A DNA stretch of 64,000 bases. Source: Sphingomonas sp. LY54. Lineage in GTDB: Bacteria > Pseudomonadota > Alphaproteobacteria > Sphingomonadales > Sphingomonadaceae. A program made the translations under genes and the position numbers. This document shows positions 46,853-57,234 of the stretch, in pieces; positions within the stretch are counted from its first letter, which is position 1, and each line of letters begins with the position of its first letter. The stretch spans positions 1,881,501-1,945,500 of the forward strand of contig NZ_CP141588.1 of the NCBI RefSeq assembly GCF_035594035.1, given 5' to 3'. Under the pieces are notes generated by a model. That model saw only the letters and a program-made list of their open reading frames with translations, was not told the origin of the DNA and ran no database searches.

Positions 46853-49660
46853 TCAGAAGCGGGTGCGAACCGTCAGACCGTAGGTGCGCGGCTCGGCCAG
46901 GTAGGACGAGTAGAGCTGGTTGGAGGTGCCGCCGAAGCGGACCACGTTGGCCACGCTGCCGGCGCCCTGGAACGGCGAGTTGAAGCCGACCTGCTGATAT
47001 TTCACGTCGAACAGATTCTGCGCCCAGACTTCGAGCGACCAGCGATTGTCCGGGCCGCGGATGCCGGCGCGGGCGTTGACGATGAAGTAGCTGTCCTGCT
47101 CCTTCTCCGGCGCCAGGTCCGAACCGGTATTGTAGTCGGAAGTCAGGCGGCCATCGACGTAGAACAGACCCGAAAGGCCGCTGACGCCCAGATCCGGCGT
47201 ATAAGCGAACGACGTAGTGACGACATGCTCCGGCGCGTTCGACATGTTGTCGCCGGCGAGGAGGAACAGCGCGGGATCGAGCGGCTCGCCGTCGATGCCG
47301 ACCAGGTTGCGGCGATACTTGGTCTTGGCGAAGGTGTAGCCCGCCGTGACCGCGATGTCCGGGTGCGGCGAGAAGGAGGATTCCAGCTCGATGCCCTGCG
47401 AGCGGACGCCGGCGCGCAGGTCGTCCGCGGCGCACGCGCCGGTCGAGGTGGATGCGTCGGTGTCGGCACCGCCAAGGTCGCTGCGGCAGCTGTTGATGTT
47501 CTGGACGATGAACACCGAGCCGTTGAACGTGTTCAGCTGGAAATCGCTGAACAGCTGATGGAAGGCGGCGACGTTGAAGGTGAAGCCGCGGCCCGAATAT
47601 TTGAGGCCGACCTCGTAAGCGTCGACCTTCTCCGCATCGAACTGGAGATCTGCGACATCGGCCGGCGTGATCGGGAAGAGCGCGGCGGTGCGGGCCTGGA
47701 TCGGGCGGGTGCCGAGCGCGGAGCGGTCGAGGTTGAAGCCGCCGGCCTTATAGCCCTTCGAGAAGCTGCCGTAGAGCAGCAGGTCGTCGTTCGGCTTGTA
47801 GGAGAGGATGGCGGTGCCGGTCCACTCGTCTTCCTTGCGCTTGTCGCTGAGGTCGAGTCCGTTGAGCGCGACGCTCGAATTGCCTTGGCAGGTGAGGGTG
47901 ACGATGCCGCCGATCAGCGTGCGCAGATTGGCCGGCACGGCCGGGTTGACCAGAAACGGGCTGAGGTTCTGCTGCTGCTCCGGGCAGATCGTGTTGTTGT
48001 TGTTGAAGTCGCCTTCGAACTTCTTGACCTCGTTCGTGTAGCGCGCGCCGAGGGTCAGCGCGAGCTGGTCGGTGATGTTGAAGATATTGTGGGTGAAGAA
48101 GGCGAAATTCTCGCTGTCCTGCCGGTAATTGGCGCGGATGTCGCCCATGTTGTTGACCTGGCTGAGACGGTCGATGCCGGCGATGATCGCAGCAGTGAAG
48201 GGGCCGAAGGCTGGGGTCGTGCCCGGCAGCGCGCCGGTCAGGACGGCACGGCCAGTCGGGCTGAGGCAGCCGGCATTGGCCGGGTTGCGAAGCACGGCGG
48301 CCGGGTTGACGGTCGCGACGATGCGGCATGCGGCGAACGCGCCGTACTGGCTGCCGAACATCGTGTTGTCGGCGACGTGCAGCTTCTCGTTCGCGTAATA
48401 GCCGCCGAACAACCAGTCGAGCTTGTCGTCGAACGCCGACCCCTGCAGGCGCAGCTCCTGGGTGAACGTCTTGAACTGGCGGAAGGCATTGCCGTCGTCG
48501 GCGCGGAACGCGATGTCGACATTGCCATAGTCGATGTCGGCGGCGCCGCCGGACTTATACTCGCGGTACGAGGTGATCGAGGTTAGCGCGCCGAAGCCCA
48601 TGTCGTAATCGACCTGGAGCGAGCCGCCATAATCCTCGGTCGTGTTGCGGAAGGTGCGGCCCGGCGTCAGCGCGACGAGCCGGTTGAACGGGTCGCCCGC
48701 CGAGGGGAGGACGCCGCCGAGGCTGGTCAGGATATCGACGATGCGGTTGTTCGGGGCGACCGCGAAATCGCCGTTCGCATTGGTACCGGGCGCGCCCGGC
48801 GTCGGGTCGAACGTCTCGCGGGTCGAGATGTAGACTGCGCCGCAGCAGCTCTCGTCACGATGCGTGTAATCGCCGATCAGACGGATTTCGAGGGCGTCGG
48901 TCGGCTCGTAGAGCAATTGGCCGCGGACGAAGATGCGGTCGCGGTCGTTGATCCGCTCCTCGCTGCCGCCGCCCGGAGTGAAGTTCTTGAGGAAGCCATC
49001 GCGCTGCGTCCAGACCGCGTCCAGGCGGTAGCCGAGGCCGGAATCGCCGATCGGGCCCGTCAGCCCGCCGCCAAGCCGCCAATAATCGTAATTGCCGTAG
49101 GTCGCTTCGGCATAGCCCTCCATCTCGTTGAGGTTGGGCTTCTTGGTGATGATGTTGAGCAGGCCGGCCGAGGCGTTGCGGCCGAACAATGTGCCCTGCG
49201 GGCCGCGCAGCACTTCGACGCGCTCAATCTCGCCGAGTTCGTTGAGGCCGACGCCGGTGCGCGAGCGATAGACGCCGTCGATGAACACGGCGACCGAGCT
49301 TTCGAGGCCGGGATTGTCGCCGACTGTGCCGATGCCGCGAATGCGGGCGGAGCCGTTGGCCTCGCTGCCGGTCGAGGAGACGAGCAAGGACGGCGCGAGC
49401 TGGTTGAGGGCGCGGAGATCGGAGGCGCCGCTATTCTGCATCGCCTCGGCATTCACCGCGGAGACGGCGAGGGGAACGTCCTGCAGCACCTGGGCGCGGC
49501 CCTGGGCGGTGATGATGATGTCCTGATCGTTGCCCTGGTCGACGTCGGCCGCCTGCTGGACCGGCGAAGCCTGGTCGGTGGGCTGGGTCTGATCCTGGGC
49601 GTAAGCGGGTGTCGTAAGCGCAGCGGCAGCCGCGGAGATCAACCAAAAGGACTTACTCAT
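46853..49660 (-). CDS. TonB-dependent outer membrane receptor
   Basis: 935 residues from the ATG giving MSKSFWL, with a Sec signal peptide (AAAALTTPAYA). The plug domain runs from about residue 47 (DIIITAQGRAQ could serve as TonB box) through DVPLAVSAV and VEVLRGPQGTLFGRNASAG. The beta-barrel ends at Phe in GLTVRTRF. Several cysteine pairs lie in loops (SCCG near 270, CRIV/AGCL, TICP/LTCQ, SCRS/GACA). The substrate could be a siderophore, vitamin B12, a plant compound or a glycan; no neighbour tells. Confidence 0.9.
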   Translation of the reverse strand: MSKSFWLISAAAAALTTPAYAQDQTQPTDQASPVQQAADVDQGNDQDIIITAQGRAQVLQDVPLAVSAVNAEAMQNSGASDLRALNQLAPSLLVSSTGSEANGSARIRGIGTVGDNPGLESSVAVFIDGVYRSRTGVGLNELGEIERVEVLRGPQGTLFGRNASAGLLNIITKKPNLNEMEGYAEATYGNYDYWRLGGGLTGPIGDSGLGYRLDAVWTQRDGFLKNFTPGGGSEERINDRDRIFVRGQLLYEPTDALEIRLIGDYTHRDESCCGAVYISTRETFDPTPGAPGTNANGDFAVAPNNRIVDILTSLGGVLPSAGDPFNRLVALTPGRTFRNTTEDYGGSLQVDYDMGFGALTSITSYREYKSGGAADIDYGNVDIAFRADDGNAFRQFKTFTQELRLQGSAFDDKLDWLFGGYYANEKLHVADNTMFGSQYGAFAACRIVATVNPAAVLRNPANAGCLSPTGRAVLTGALPGTTPAFGPFTAAIIAGIDRLSQVNNMGDIRANYRQDSENFAFFTHNIFNITDQLALTLGARYTNEVKKFEGDFNNNNTICPEQQQNLSPFLVNPAVPANLRTLIGGIVTLTCQGNSSVALNGLDLSDKRKEDEWTGTAILSYKPNDDLLLYGSFSKGYKAGGFNLDRSALGTRPIQARTAALFPITPADVADLQFDAEKVDAYEVGLKYSGRGFTFNVAAFHQLFSDFQLNTFNGSVFIVQNINSCRSDLGGADTDASTSTGACAADDLRAGVRSQGIELESSFSPHPDIAVTAGYTFAKTKYRRNLVGIDGEPLDPALFLLAGDNMSNAPEHVVTTSFAYTPDLGVSGLSGLFYVDGRLTSDYNTGSDLAPEKEQDSYFIVNARAGIRGPDNRWSLEVWAQNLFDVKYQQVGFNSPFQGAGSVANVVRFGGTSNQLYSSYLAEPRTYGLTVRTRF

Positions 49661-49828
49661 CTTCCCCTCCAATTCATTATGTTTGGGAAAGGAGTACTGA
49701 AAAGCCGCAGCACCCGCCAGCCGGAATCCGCAGTTTCCCGCCACCTGTGCTTGCGTCTATGGCAATTGAGCAACAATCGAGTTGCAGAAAGAAACTAACA
49801 ACAACGCGCGATTCAGGATGCCGTAACG

Positions 49829-49867
49829 GAAAGCCCGCCTCTCCACCGGGTGAAGAGACGGGCTTTT
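49829..49867 (-). terminator. Hairpin terminator after infC
   Basis: AAAGCCCGCCTCT and AGAGACGGGCTTT are near-complementary arms (11 bp or more) around a 13-base loop, with T-rich sequence on both sides. It ends the infC transcript (minus strand); the plus-strand T-run is also strong. Confidence 0.7.
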
Positions 49868-49925
49868 ATTTGAGCTAGTGGCGCAGAGCGGTCGCCGAGC
49901 GACCCGTCCGAGCTCCGATCGGGGC

Positions 49926-50468
49926 TTATTTGGGCGCCAGCACCATCAGCATCTGGCGGCCTTCCATGCGCGGATGCTGCTCGACCTTCGCGGTCTCGGC
50001 GACATCGGCCTGGACGCGCTGCAGGAGGCGCATGCCGAGTTCGCCATGGGCCAGCTCGCGGCCGCGGAAGCGCAAAGTCACCTTGACCTTGTCGCCCTCG
50101 CCGATGAAGTCGTTCACCTTCTTCATCTTCGTGTCGTAATCGTGATCGTCGATGTTGGGACGCATCTTGATCTCTTTGATTTCCTGCGTCCGCTGCGTCT
50201 TGCGCGCGAGATTGGCCTTCTTCTGGGCCTCGTACTTGTATTTGCCGACGTCGAGGAACTTGGCGACGGGCGGATCGGCGTTAGGAGAAACCTCGACAAG
50301 GTCGAGCCCGACTGCGGCAGCCTGTTCGATCGCTTCCGCGGTCAGCAGGACCCCGAGATTATCGCCATTCTCATCGATCACGCGCACGCGCGGAGACGAG
50401 ATGAATTCGTTGAAGCGAGGGCCGTTCATCGGGGGCGCCATCGGGCGCCGGTTGAGAGGGGGACGTAT
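49926..50468 (-). CDS. infC: Translation initiation factor IF-3
   Basis: 180 residues if read from an ATA at 50468, or 171 from the first ATG in that frame. IF-3 core: [64 protein letters not shown] and MVLAPK at the end. It controls start-codon selection and subunit separation. AGGAG lies 8 bases upstream of the ATA. IF-3 genes often use rare start codons (AUU in E. coli) for autoregulation, and 180 residues equals the E. coli length, so ATA is favoured. Unlike in E. coli it is far from rpmI-rplT. Confidence 0.93.
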   Translation of the reverse strand: MRPPLNRRPMAPPMNGPRFNEFISSPRVRVIDENGDNLGVLLTAEAIEQAAAVGLDLVEVSPNADPPVAKFLDVGKYKYEAQKKANLARKTQRTQEIKEIKMRPNIDDHDYDTKMKKVNDFIGEGDKVKVTLRFRGRELAHGELGMRLLQRVQADVAETAKVEQHPRMEGRQMLMVLAPK

Positions 50469-50636
50469 AGCTGTTTCTCCTGGAACCGAAATTACTGGCC
50501 GCATCTAGTGATTCGTCGGGCAAAATGGAAGGTGCCGCGCCCCGAGCCGGTACTTTTCTGGCGGCCTGTTGCGGCTGGGACGCGACGGGAAGCAGGGTTA
50601 ATCGCATTTTAGCACCGCCGCCCTACCCCTCGGCGC

Positions 50637-52190
50637 ATGACTCAAGGTGCGGCTATCGAGGCGAGTGCGTCCGGCGCGGGGTTCGGCGGAGCCGGTTGGC
50701 GCGCCCTCGTCCGGTCGCCACTGGCGGCGGTGCTCCTGTTTACATGGCTGCTGATCGCGCTCGGCACGACCGGTTTCCTCGGCCGGGCCGGTGATGATTG
50801 GCAATATCTCCAGGCAGCGCGGTGCGGGGCGGAGTACGGCCTCTGCCTGCCGCACGACCATTGGTGGCGCCGATTCCCGCTCATCGCCCCGCTGGCGGCG
50901 GTGCTCCACCTGCTGGGCGAGAGCCGCGCCACGATCTCGATCGTACCGCTCGCTTATGGCGTGGCGACGATCATGCTGTTCGTGGTCATGGTTGAACGCC
51001 AATATGGCCGCCGCGAAGCCTTGTTCGCAGGACTGGCCCTGGTCGCCACGCCGGCCTTTTCGGGGCGTCTGCTCGAGCTCAACGTCGATATCCCCGAACT
51101 GGCCTTCGTGGTCGCCGCGGTCTTCTGCGTGCAATCGGCCTGGCGCAGCGGCCGCGGTGCCTGGGCCGCGGCGGGCGGCGCCATGCTGGCGCTGGCGATC
51201 ATGACGCGCCCCACCGCGCTGCCGCTGCTGCCGCTGTTCCTCGCTGGCTTGTGGATGACGGATCGGCGGCGCTGGATCCCGCACTTCCTCGCCGGCCTGC
51301 TGGCCCTGCTTCTGGTGGAAGCTGCCGTCTACGGGGTCTGGGCGGGCGATCCTTTGCTGTCGTGGAAGCTGTCGCTCGCCCACACCCGGATCCCGACGCC
51401 GGTGCTCTCCGCCAGCGTCGACCTCAGCCAGAGCCCCTTGTTCAATCCCGCCTATATCGATGGCTGGCGCAAGGGCATGGGCATCTCGGTCCACTGGACC
51501 GTGGACGGCCTGCTCAACCTGCTCGTCCACCCCTGGATCGCGTTGACGCTGGTCTGCGCCTCCGCCTTCCTCCTCCTCGACTGGCGCAGGCTGGGCTCGG
51601 CGGATGCGGGCGGCCGGCCCTTGCTCTTCCTCATCGCCGCCGCCGCTTCGCTGTTCGGCGCGCTGGTCTACGGCCTGGCGATCGATCCGCAGCCCCGCAT
51701 GTTCCTCGCGCTCGCCGCGGTGGCGAGCCTGTGCTTCGGTCTGTTGGCCGCGCGCAGCTGGGACAGGCGGCGTGGTCTGGTAATCGCCGCCTTGGTCATT
51801 CTCCTGGGCAAGGGGCTGATCGCGTCCTACGACGCCGTCGATCTGGAGGGGGCCGCCGCACTCGCGCCGCGCTGGATCGCGGAAGAGGGTGCCGGTCTCG
51901 CCGTCGACAAGGACAGCGCTCGCTATTTCGCCCTGGTCCCCGAGGTCGGTGCGCTGTCGCGCCTGGACGCGGCGCCCGCCGCCCGGCGCCTGCTGCTCGT
52001 CGGCGAAAATGATTGCCTGAAGGCGGCGGTCGCGGCCGGCCACGCCGGTTGGAACGTGCTGCGCGCCGCGCGTTTCGAGAGGCCGGGGCCGGCGCCGGTC
52101 GCCGCGCTGCGCCGCCGCCAGATATTCTTCAATCCGCAAGCCGTGCCGGTGCTGTGCATCCTCGGCCGTGCCGGGGACTCGGCGGCTTAG
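50637..52190 (+). CDS. GT-C type polytopic membrane glycosyltransferase-like protein
   Basis: 517 residues with about 10-11 hydrophobic helices. The first extracytoplasmic loop has an acidic pair in AGDDWQYL (~51-57), and a second acidic patch is in ELNVDIPEL, the layout of GT-C enzymes that use lipid-linked sugars (ArnT/PMT-like). The C-terminal ~90 residues are soluble. Exact donor and acceptor are not known. It is inserted on the opposite strand between thrS and infC, and its 3' end overlaps the thrS stop by 4 bases. Confidence 0.75.
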   Translation: MTQGAAIEASASGAGFGGAGWRALVRSPLAAVLLFTWLLIALGTTGFLGRAGDDWQYLQAARCGAEYGLCLPHDHWWRRFPLIAPLAAVLHLLGESRATISIVPLAYGVATIMLFVVMVERQYGRREALFAGLALVATPAFSGRLLELNVDIPELAFVVAAVFCVQSAWRSGRGAWAAAGGAMLALAIMTRPTALPLLPLFLAGLWMTDRRRWIPHFLAGLLALLLVEAAVYGVWAGDPLLSWKLSLAHTRIPTPVLSASVDLSQSPLFNPAYIDGWRKGMGISVHWTVDGLLNLLVHPWIALTLVCASAFLLLDWRRLGSADAGGRPLLFLIAAAASLFGALVYGLAIDPQPRMFLALAAVASLCFGLLAARSWDRRRGLVIAALVILLGKGLIASYDAVDLEGAAALAPRWIAEEGAGLAVDKDSARYFALVPEVGALSRLDAAPAARRLLLVGENDCLKAAVAAGHAGWNVLRAARFERPGPAPVAALRRRQIFFNPQAVPVLCILGRAGDSAA

Positions 52191-54187
52191 CCGCGCAGGT
52201 CCGGCGGGGTCGCCTCGCTCCTGAGCCGCTCGATCAGCGCGTCGAGCCCGATCACTTCCTGGCGCGCGTCGCTGCCGAGCGGGCGCAGCGCGATCGTGCG
52301 CTCCTCGGCCTCGCGCTTGCCGACCACGAGCAAATTGGGGACCTTGGCGAGGCTGTGCTCGCGCACCTTGTAGTTGATCTTCTCGTTCCGAAGGTCGGCC
52401 TCGGCGCGGATGCCGGCCGCGGTCAGCTTCGCCTGCACTTCGCGCGCATAATCGTCGGCGTCGGAGACGATCGTCGCCACCACCGCCTGGGTCGGCGCCA
52501 GCCACGCTGGCAGGCGGCCGGCAAAATGCTCGATCAGGATTCCGATGAAGCGCTCGTAGCTTCCGAAGATCGCGCGGTGGAGCATGACCGGCCGGTGCCG
52601 CTCGCCATCCTCGCCGACGTAAGACGCGTCGAGCCGGTCGGGCAGTACGCGATCGGACTGAATCGTGCCGACCTGCCAGGTGCGGCCGATCGCGTCGGTC
52701 AGATGCCATTCCAGCTTGGGAGCGTAGAAGGCGCCTTCGCCGGGCAACTCCTCCCAGCCATATTCCGGCGTGGCAAGGCCGGCGAGGGCCACCGCGGCGC
52801 GCAATTCGGCCTCGGCCTGATCCCACATTTCCTCGGTGCCGAAGCGCTTCTCGGGGCGGAGCGCCAGCTTGATCGCGTAGGTGAAGCCGAAATCCTTGTA
52901 GATCCGGTCGGCCAGGCGACAGAAAGCCTGCACCTCGTCGACGATCTGGTCCTCGCGGCAGAAGATGTGGGCGTCGTCCTGGGTGAACTGGCGCACGCGC
53001 ATCAGCCCGTGCAGCGCGCCGTGCGGCTCGTTGCGGTGGCAGCAGCCATTCTCGTAGAGCCGGAGCGGCAGGTCGCGGTACGATTTGATCCCCTGGCGGA
53101 AAATCAGGACGTGCGCCGGGCAGTTCATCGGCTTCAGCGCCATCCAGTCCGCATCGTCGCTGACGATCGGCCCTTCGTCCTCGACGTTGGGCACCTCGTC
53201 GGGGATGACGAACATGTTCTCGCGATATTTGCCCCAGTGGCCGGACTGCTCCCATTGGCGAGCGTCCATCACCTGCGGCGTCTTGACCTCCTTATAGCCG
53301 GTCGCGTCGATCGCGCGCCGCATATAGGCCTCGAGCTCGCGCCAGATGACATAGCCGTTCGGGTGCCAGAAGACGCTGCCATGGGCTTCCTGCTGGAGGT
53401 GGAACAGGTCCATCTCCTGCCCCAGCTTGCGGTGGTCGCGCTTGGCGGCCTCTTCGAGCCGGTGGAGATGGGCGTCGAGCTGCTTCTTGTTGAGCCAGCC
53501 GGTGCCGTAGATGCGGCTCAGCATCGCGTTCTTCTGGTCGCCGCGCCAATAGGCGCCGGAAACGCGCGTGAGCTTGAACGCCTGCGGGTCGAGCTTGCCG
53601 GTCGAGGCTAGGTGCGGGCCGCGGCAAAGGTCCATCCACTCGCCGGCGCGGTACATCGTGATCGTCTCGTCGGCGGGCAGCTCCATCACCCATTCCGCCT
53701 TGAACGTCTCGCCGCTCTTCAGGAAGAGTTCGCGCACCTGGTCGCGCGTCCAGACCTCGCGCACCAGCGGCGCGTCCTGGGCGATGACGCGGCGCATCTC
53801 TTCCTCGATCGCGGGCAAATCCTCTTCGGTGAAGGGCCCGCGCTCCGGGTTGGGCGCGAAATCGTAATAGAAGCCGTCGTCGGTCGCCGGGCCAAAGGTA
53901 ATCTGGGTGCCCGGGAAAAGGTTCTGCACCGCCTCGGCAAGCACGTGGGCAAAATCGTGCCGCGCCAGTTCGAGCGCGTCGGCCTCGTCCCGCGCCGTGA
54001 TCAAGGCAAGCTCGGAATCCTCCTCGAACGGGCGCATGATGTCGCGCACCTCGCCGTTGACGCGCGCCGCCAGCGCCGCCTTGGCCAGGCCCGGGCCGAT
54101 CGCCGCCGCGACGTCCGCCGGCGTGGTTCCCCGCTCGACTTCGCGCACCGAGCCGTCGGGAAGTTTGATCGAGAACATCTGCGTCAT
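52187..54187 (-). CDS. thrS: Threonine-tRNA ligase
   Basis: 666 residues. A TGS domain (1-62), the editing domain with HDFAHVL (residues ~75-82), then the class II core with NCPAHVLIF, motif 2 [14 protein letters not shown] and motif 3 [16 protein letters not shown], and an anticodon-binding domain at the C-terminus ([13 protein letters not shown]). It charges tRNA-Thr. thrS and infC are adjacent in many bacteria; here a reverse-strand gene lies between them. Confidence 0.97.
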   Translation of the reverse strand: MTQMFSIKLPDGSVREVERGTTPADVAAAIGPGLAKAALAARVNGEVRDIMRPFEEDSELALITARDEADALELARHDFAHVLAEAVQNLFPGTQITFGPATDDGFYYDFAPNPERGPFTEEDLPAIEEEMRRVIAQDAPLVREVWTRDQVRELFLKSGETFKAEWVMELPADETITMYRAGEWMDLCRGPHLASTGKLDPQAFKLTRVSGAYWRGDQKNAMLSRIYGTGWLNKKQLDAHLHRLEEAAKRDHRKLGQEMDLFHLQQEAHGSVFWHPNGYVIWRELEAYMRRAIDATGYKEVKTPQVMDARQWEQSGHWGKYRENMFVIPDEVPNVEDEGPIVSDDADWMALKPMNCPAHVLIFRQGIKSYRDLPLRLYENGCCHRNEPHGALHGLMRVRQFTQDDAHIFCREDQIVDEVQAFCRLADRIYKDFGFTYAIKLALRPEKRFGTEEMWDQAEAELRAAVALAGLATPEYGWEELPGEGAFYAPKLEWHLTDAIGRTWQVGTIQSDRVLPDRLDASYVGEDGERHRPVMLHRAIFGSYERFIGILIEHFAGRLPAWLAPTQAVVATIVSDADDYAREVQAKLTAAGIRAEADLRNEKINYKVREHSLAKVPNLLVVGKREAEERTIALRPLGSDARQEVIGLDALIERLRSEATPPDLRG

Positions 54188-54326
54188 GGGCGTCTTCTAC
54201 TCCGTCGCCCGGCGAAAATCAGGCGTCGGGTTCACTTAAGTGGGGGTGGCACACTGTCAAGCGCATCGCCGCTTGCCAAGCCGGGGTGGTGCGGGTCAAG
54301 CTGTCGCTTCGATCGGGGGGGAATCG

Positions 54327-55436
54327 ATGAACGACATGTCCGGGGGGCCGGCGCTCGACGAGTGTCCGGCGGATTCGAGCTTTCGCTTTACGGGAAGTTG
54401 GCGGGAATTCCTGCCGATCGCGCTGACCAACTTTGCGCTGACCGTCGTCACGCTCGGCTTCTACCGATTCTGGGCGAAGGCACGCGAACGCCGCTACCTC
54501 TGGAGCCGTACCCATTTCATCGACGATGCGTTCGAATGGACCGGCACCGGCAAGGAGATGTTCCTCGGCTTCCTGATCGTCGCCGCGGTGCTGATGCCGG
54601 TCATTCTGTTCGTCAATTTCGGCTTCCAGGCCATGGTGCTCCGTGGCCAGGCGGCGCTCGCCGGCGCGATCCTGCTCACCCTCTATGTCGGCTTCTTCTA
54701 TCTCTATCACGTCGCCAAGTTCCGGGCGCTGCGCTACCGGCTGAGCCGCACATGGTGGCACGGCATCCGCGGCGGCAGCGACGCTCCCGGCTGGGATTAT
54801 GGCTGGAAGGGCCTGTGGAAGAGCGCGGCGGGCTGGGCGGTGTTCGGCTTTCTCGTTCCCTGGTCGATGACGCAGCTTTGGAACGATCGCTGGAACCGGA
54901 TGAGCTTCGGCGGCCACCCGTTCAAGGCCGATGCCCATGAGAACGGCCTCATGCGGCGCTGGCTGCTCCTCTATCTCGTTCCCGTCCTTTCGCTGGTGAT
55001 CCTCTCCATGGCTCTCGCGGCTGTGGCCGTCTCGCTGGGGACGGACCTCGAGGACGGCACCGTTGAGTCGTCTGCTATAATCGTCTCTGTCGTAGTGGGC
55101 AGCTTCACGGTGTACGGACTGGTGCTGCTGTTCGGTCTCAGCTTCTACACGCTCTTCTTCCGCCAGGTCGCGGCGGCGACGAGCGTTGGTGGCCTCTCGT
55201 TCGTGTTCACCGCCCGCACCCGTGACTGGCTCAAGCTGGTCCTCGGCAATATCGGGCTGGTGATCGCGACGCTCGGCGTCGGGCTGCTGTTCCTCTCCTA
55301 TCGCAACTGGGCCTTCGTCGTCCGCCACATGGAGGCGAGCGGAGTCGTCGACCTCGATCTGCTCACCCAGTCGACCGCGCGTGCGCCGACCGACGCCGAG
55401 GGTTTGGCCGACGCGTTCGATTTCGGCGCGGTCTGA
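54327..55436 (+). CDS. DUF898 (YjgN family) membrane protein
   Basis: 369 residues with about six membrane helices. The DUF898 signature is present: FRFTGSWREFLPIALTNF, VTLGFYRFWAKARERRYLW near the start, and a second copy (WGLVPWS... FGGHPFKADA). A small YjgN-type family of unknown function, commonly next to an M48 peptidase gene. The ATG giving MNDMSGG is preferred over earlier in-frame codons. The peptidase gene begins 3 bases after the stop. Confidence 0.87.
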   Translation: MNDMSGGPALDECPADSSFRFTGSWREFLPIALTNFALTVVTLGFYRFWAKARERRYLWSRTHFIDDAFEWTGTGKEMFLGFLIVAAVLMPVILFVNFGFQAMVLRGQAALAGAILLTLYVGFFYLYHVAKFRALRYRLSRTWWHGIRGGSDAPGWDYGWKGLWKSAAGWAVFGFLVPWSMTQLWNDRWNRMSFGGHPFKADAHENGLMRRWLLLYLVPVLSLVILSMALAAVAVSLGTDLEDGTVESSAIIVSVVVGSFTVYGLVLLFGLSFYTLFFRQVAAATSVGGLSFVFTARTRDWLKLVLGNIGLVIATLGVGLLFLSYRNWAFVVRHMEASGVVDLDLLTQSTARAPTDAEGLADAFDFGAV

Positions 55437-55439
55437 TCG

Positions 55440-56483
55440 ATGCACGAAGCCTGGCTCTACGACGGGGCGAGCGCCGTCCGGCATCGCGTCACGCTTGAAG
55501 CGGCCGGACCGGCGCTGGGGATCCGCGGCGCCCCGGATCCGGAGCTATGCCTCGGCCGGGACGAGCTCGTCCATGTCGAGAGCCGCGCCGACGCCGAATT
55601 GTACGGCCGCAGATCGGTGCCGGGCTGGCGGCTTGGCGTGCCCAGGCCGGTGCCGGACGAAATCGCCGCCTTGTTGCCCGCGCGACAGGTCTATGGACGG
55701 TGGATCGACCGGATCGGGCTGGGCAAGGCGCTCGCCGCGGGCGCCGTCGCCTCGGCCGCCATCCTGTTCCTCGGCCACAAGGCGCCGGCCCTGCTGGCGC
55801 CTCTGGTGCCCTATAGCTGGGAGCAAAGCTTCGGCGATGCTCTGGTCGGCGATCTCGGCGGGAAGTTTTGCGCCGGGACCGGCGGCCAGGCGGCGCTCGA
55901 CGCGATGGTGGCGAAGCTCACGCCCGATCCCGCGCGCTACAAGGTGCGGGTCGTCAATGTCCCGATCGTCAACGCGGTGGCCTTGCCCGGCGGCAATATC
56001 GTGATCTTCCGGGAATTGCTGGCCGAGGCCGATGGCCCGGACGAGGTGGCCGGCGTGCTCGGCCACGAGATCGCCCATATCGACAATCGCGACGTCACCC
56101 GGGCGATGATCCGGGAATATGGCTTCGGCCTGCTGCTCGCCTCGGTCGGCGGCACCACCGGCGGCAACGTCGATATGCTGGCCAGCGCCAGCTACAGCCG
56201 CGAGGCCGAATCGAAGGCCGACGAGGATTCCATCGCCGCTTTGCGCCGCGCCAACGTCTCGCCGCGGCCGACGGCGGGGTTCTTCGCCCGCCTCGCCAGG
56301 CACGAAAAGGGCCTCGACGGCTGGGACGGTGCCCTGGGCTACGTCTCGTCCCATCCCTTGTCCGAGGGGCGCCGCCGTCGCTTCGAGGAGAGCGCCGAGG
56401 CCGGCCGTGTTTATGCCCCGTCGCTGACCGAGGAGCAGTGGGCGGCGCTCGCGGACATTTGCCACAACGATTCGAACCGCTAA
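55440..56483 (+). CDS. M48 family metallopeptidase
   Basis: 347 residues. One membrane helix (~96-112, AAGAVASAAILFLG) precedes an extracytoplasmic peptidase with HEIAH (residues ~210-214) and the third-ligand region SREAESKADEDS (~255-266). M48 peptidases degrade membrane or periplasmic proteins. Pairing with DUF898 suggests both act on the same membrane process. The alpha/beta hydrolase gene starts 10 bases later. Confidence 0.9.
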   Translation: MHEAWLYDGASAVRHRVTLEAAGPALGIRGAPDPELCLGRDELVHVESRADAELYGRRSVPGWRLGVPRPVPDEIAALLPARQVYGRWIDRIGLGKALAAGAVASAAILFLGHKAPALLAPLVPYSWEQSFGDALVGDLGGKFCAGTGGQAALDAMVAKLTPDPARYKVRVVNVPIVNAVALPGGNIVIFRELLAEADGPDEVAGVLGHEIAHIDNRDVTRAMIREYGFGLLLASVGGTTGGNVDMLASASYSREAESKADEDSIAALRRANVSPRPTAGFFARLARHEKGLDGWDGALGYVSSHPLSEGRRRRFEESAEAGRVYAPSLTEEQWAALADICHNDSNR

Positions 56484-56493
56484 GTCGGCGGGC

Positions 56494-57234
56494 ATGATCG
56501 AAACACGCTTTCTCGAAATCGGCGAGAATCTCCGCCTGGCTTTCAAACACCGCACCGGCCGCGGGCCGACCATCGTCTTCCTGCCCGGCTACATGTCGGA
56601 CATGGAAGGCAGCAAGGCGACCGCGCTCGACGCCTGGGCCGAGCGCGCGGGGCGCGCCATGCTACGCTTCGATTATGCCGGCTGCGGCGCCAGCGACGGC
56701 GATTTCGAGGCGCAGAGCCTGCTCGGCTGGCGCGGCGACGTGCTGGCGATGCTCGACGAGGTGGTCGAGGGGCCGGTCGTGCTGGTCGGTTCGTCGATGG
56801 GCGGGTGGCTGATGCTGCTGGCGGCGCTGGCCGCGCCCGAGCGGGTCGCTGGCCTGGTCGGGATCGCCGCTGCGCCCGATTTCACCAACTGGGGCTTCAG
56901 CCAGGACCAGAAGATCGCGATCCTGCAGGACGGCAGGATCGAGGAAGTATCACCCTACGGCGGCGCACCCTACGTCACGACGCGCACCTTCTGGGAGAGC
57001 GGCGAATCGCTGCGGCTGCTGCACGGGGAGATCGCGGTCGATTGTCCCGTCCGGCTGCTCCACGGCCAGCAGGATGCGGACGTGCCCTGGACCTATGCGC
57101 TCGAGCTGATGAAACTCATCCGTTCATCCGACGTGCAGACGATTTTCGTGAAGGACGGGGACCACCGTCTCTCGCGCGACTCGGACATCGCGCTCCTCAT
57201 TCGCGCGGTGGCGGGATTGCTGGAGGCCTCGTGA
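56494..57234 (+). CDS. Alpha/beta hydrolase (esterase-like)
   Basis: 246 residues. Serine hydrolase fold with the nucleophile elbow GSSMGG (~96-101), a catalytic Asp in LLHGQQDADVPW (~190-201) and His in KDGDHRLS (~225). YDYAGCGASDGDF-like oxyanion region (DYAGCGASDGDF) is present. Substrate unknown. Its TGA overlaps the GTG of the TPR gene. Confidence 0.9.
   Translation: MIETRFLEIGENLRLAFKHRTGRGPTIVFLPGYMSDMEGSKATALDAWAERAGRAMLRFDYAGCGASDGDFEAQSLLGWRGDVLAMLDEVVEGPVVLVGSSMGGWLMLLAALAAPERVAGLVGIAAAPDFTNWGFSQDQKIAILQDGRIEEVSPYGGAPYVTTRTFWESGESLRLLHGEIAVDCPVRLLHGQQDADVPWTYALELMKLIRSSDVQTIFVKDGDHRLSRDSDIALLIRAVAGLLEAS

Noticed and set aside
46682..48586. A 634-codon plus-strand open frame opposite the TonB-dependent receptor
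   Set aside because: Antisense shadow without family similarity; the minus strand has signal peptide, plug and barrel.
50598..53255. An 885-codon minus-strand open frame that spans the GT-C gene and part of thrS
   Set aside because: It is out of frame with thrS and antisense to the membrane protein; Arg/Gly/Gln-rich and not homologous to anything I know.
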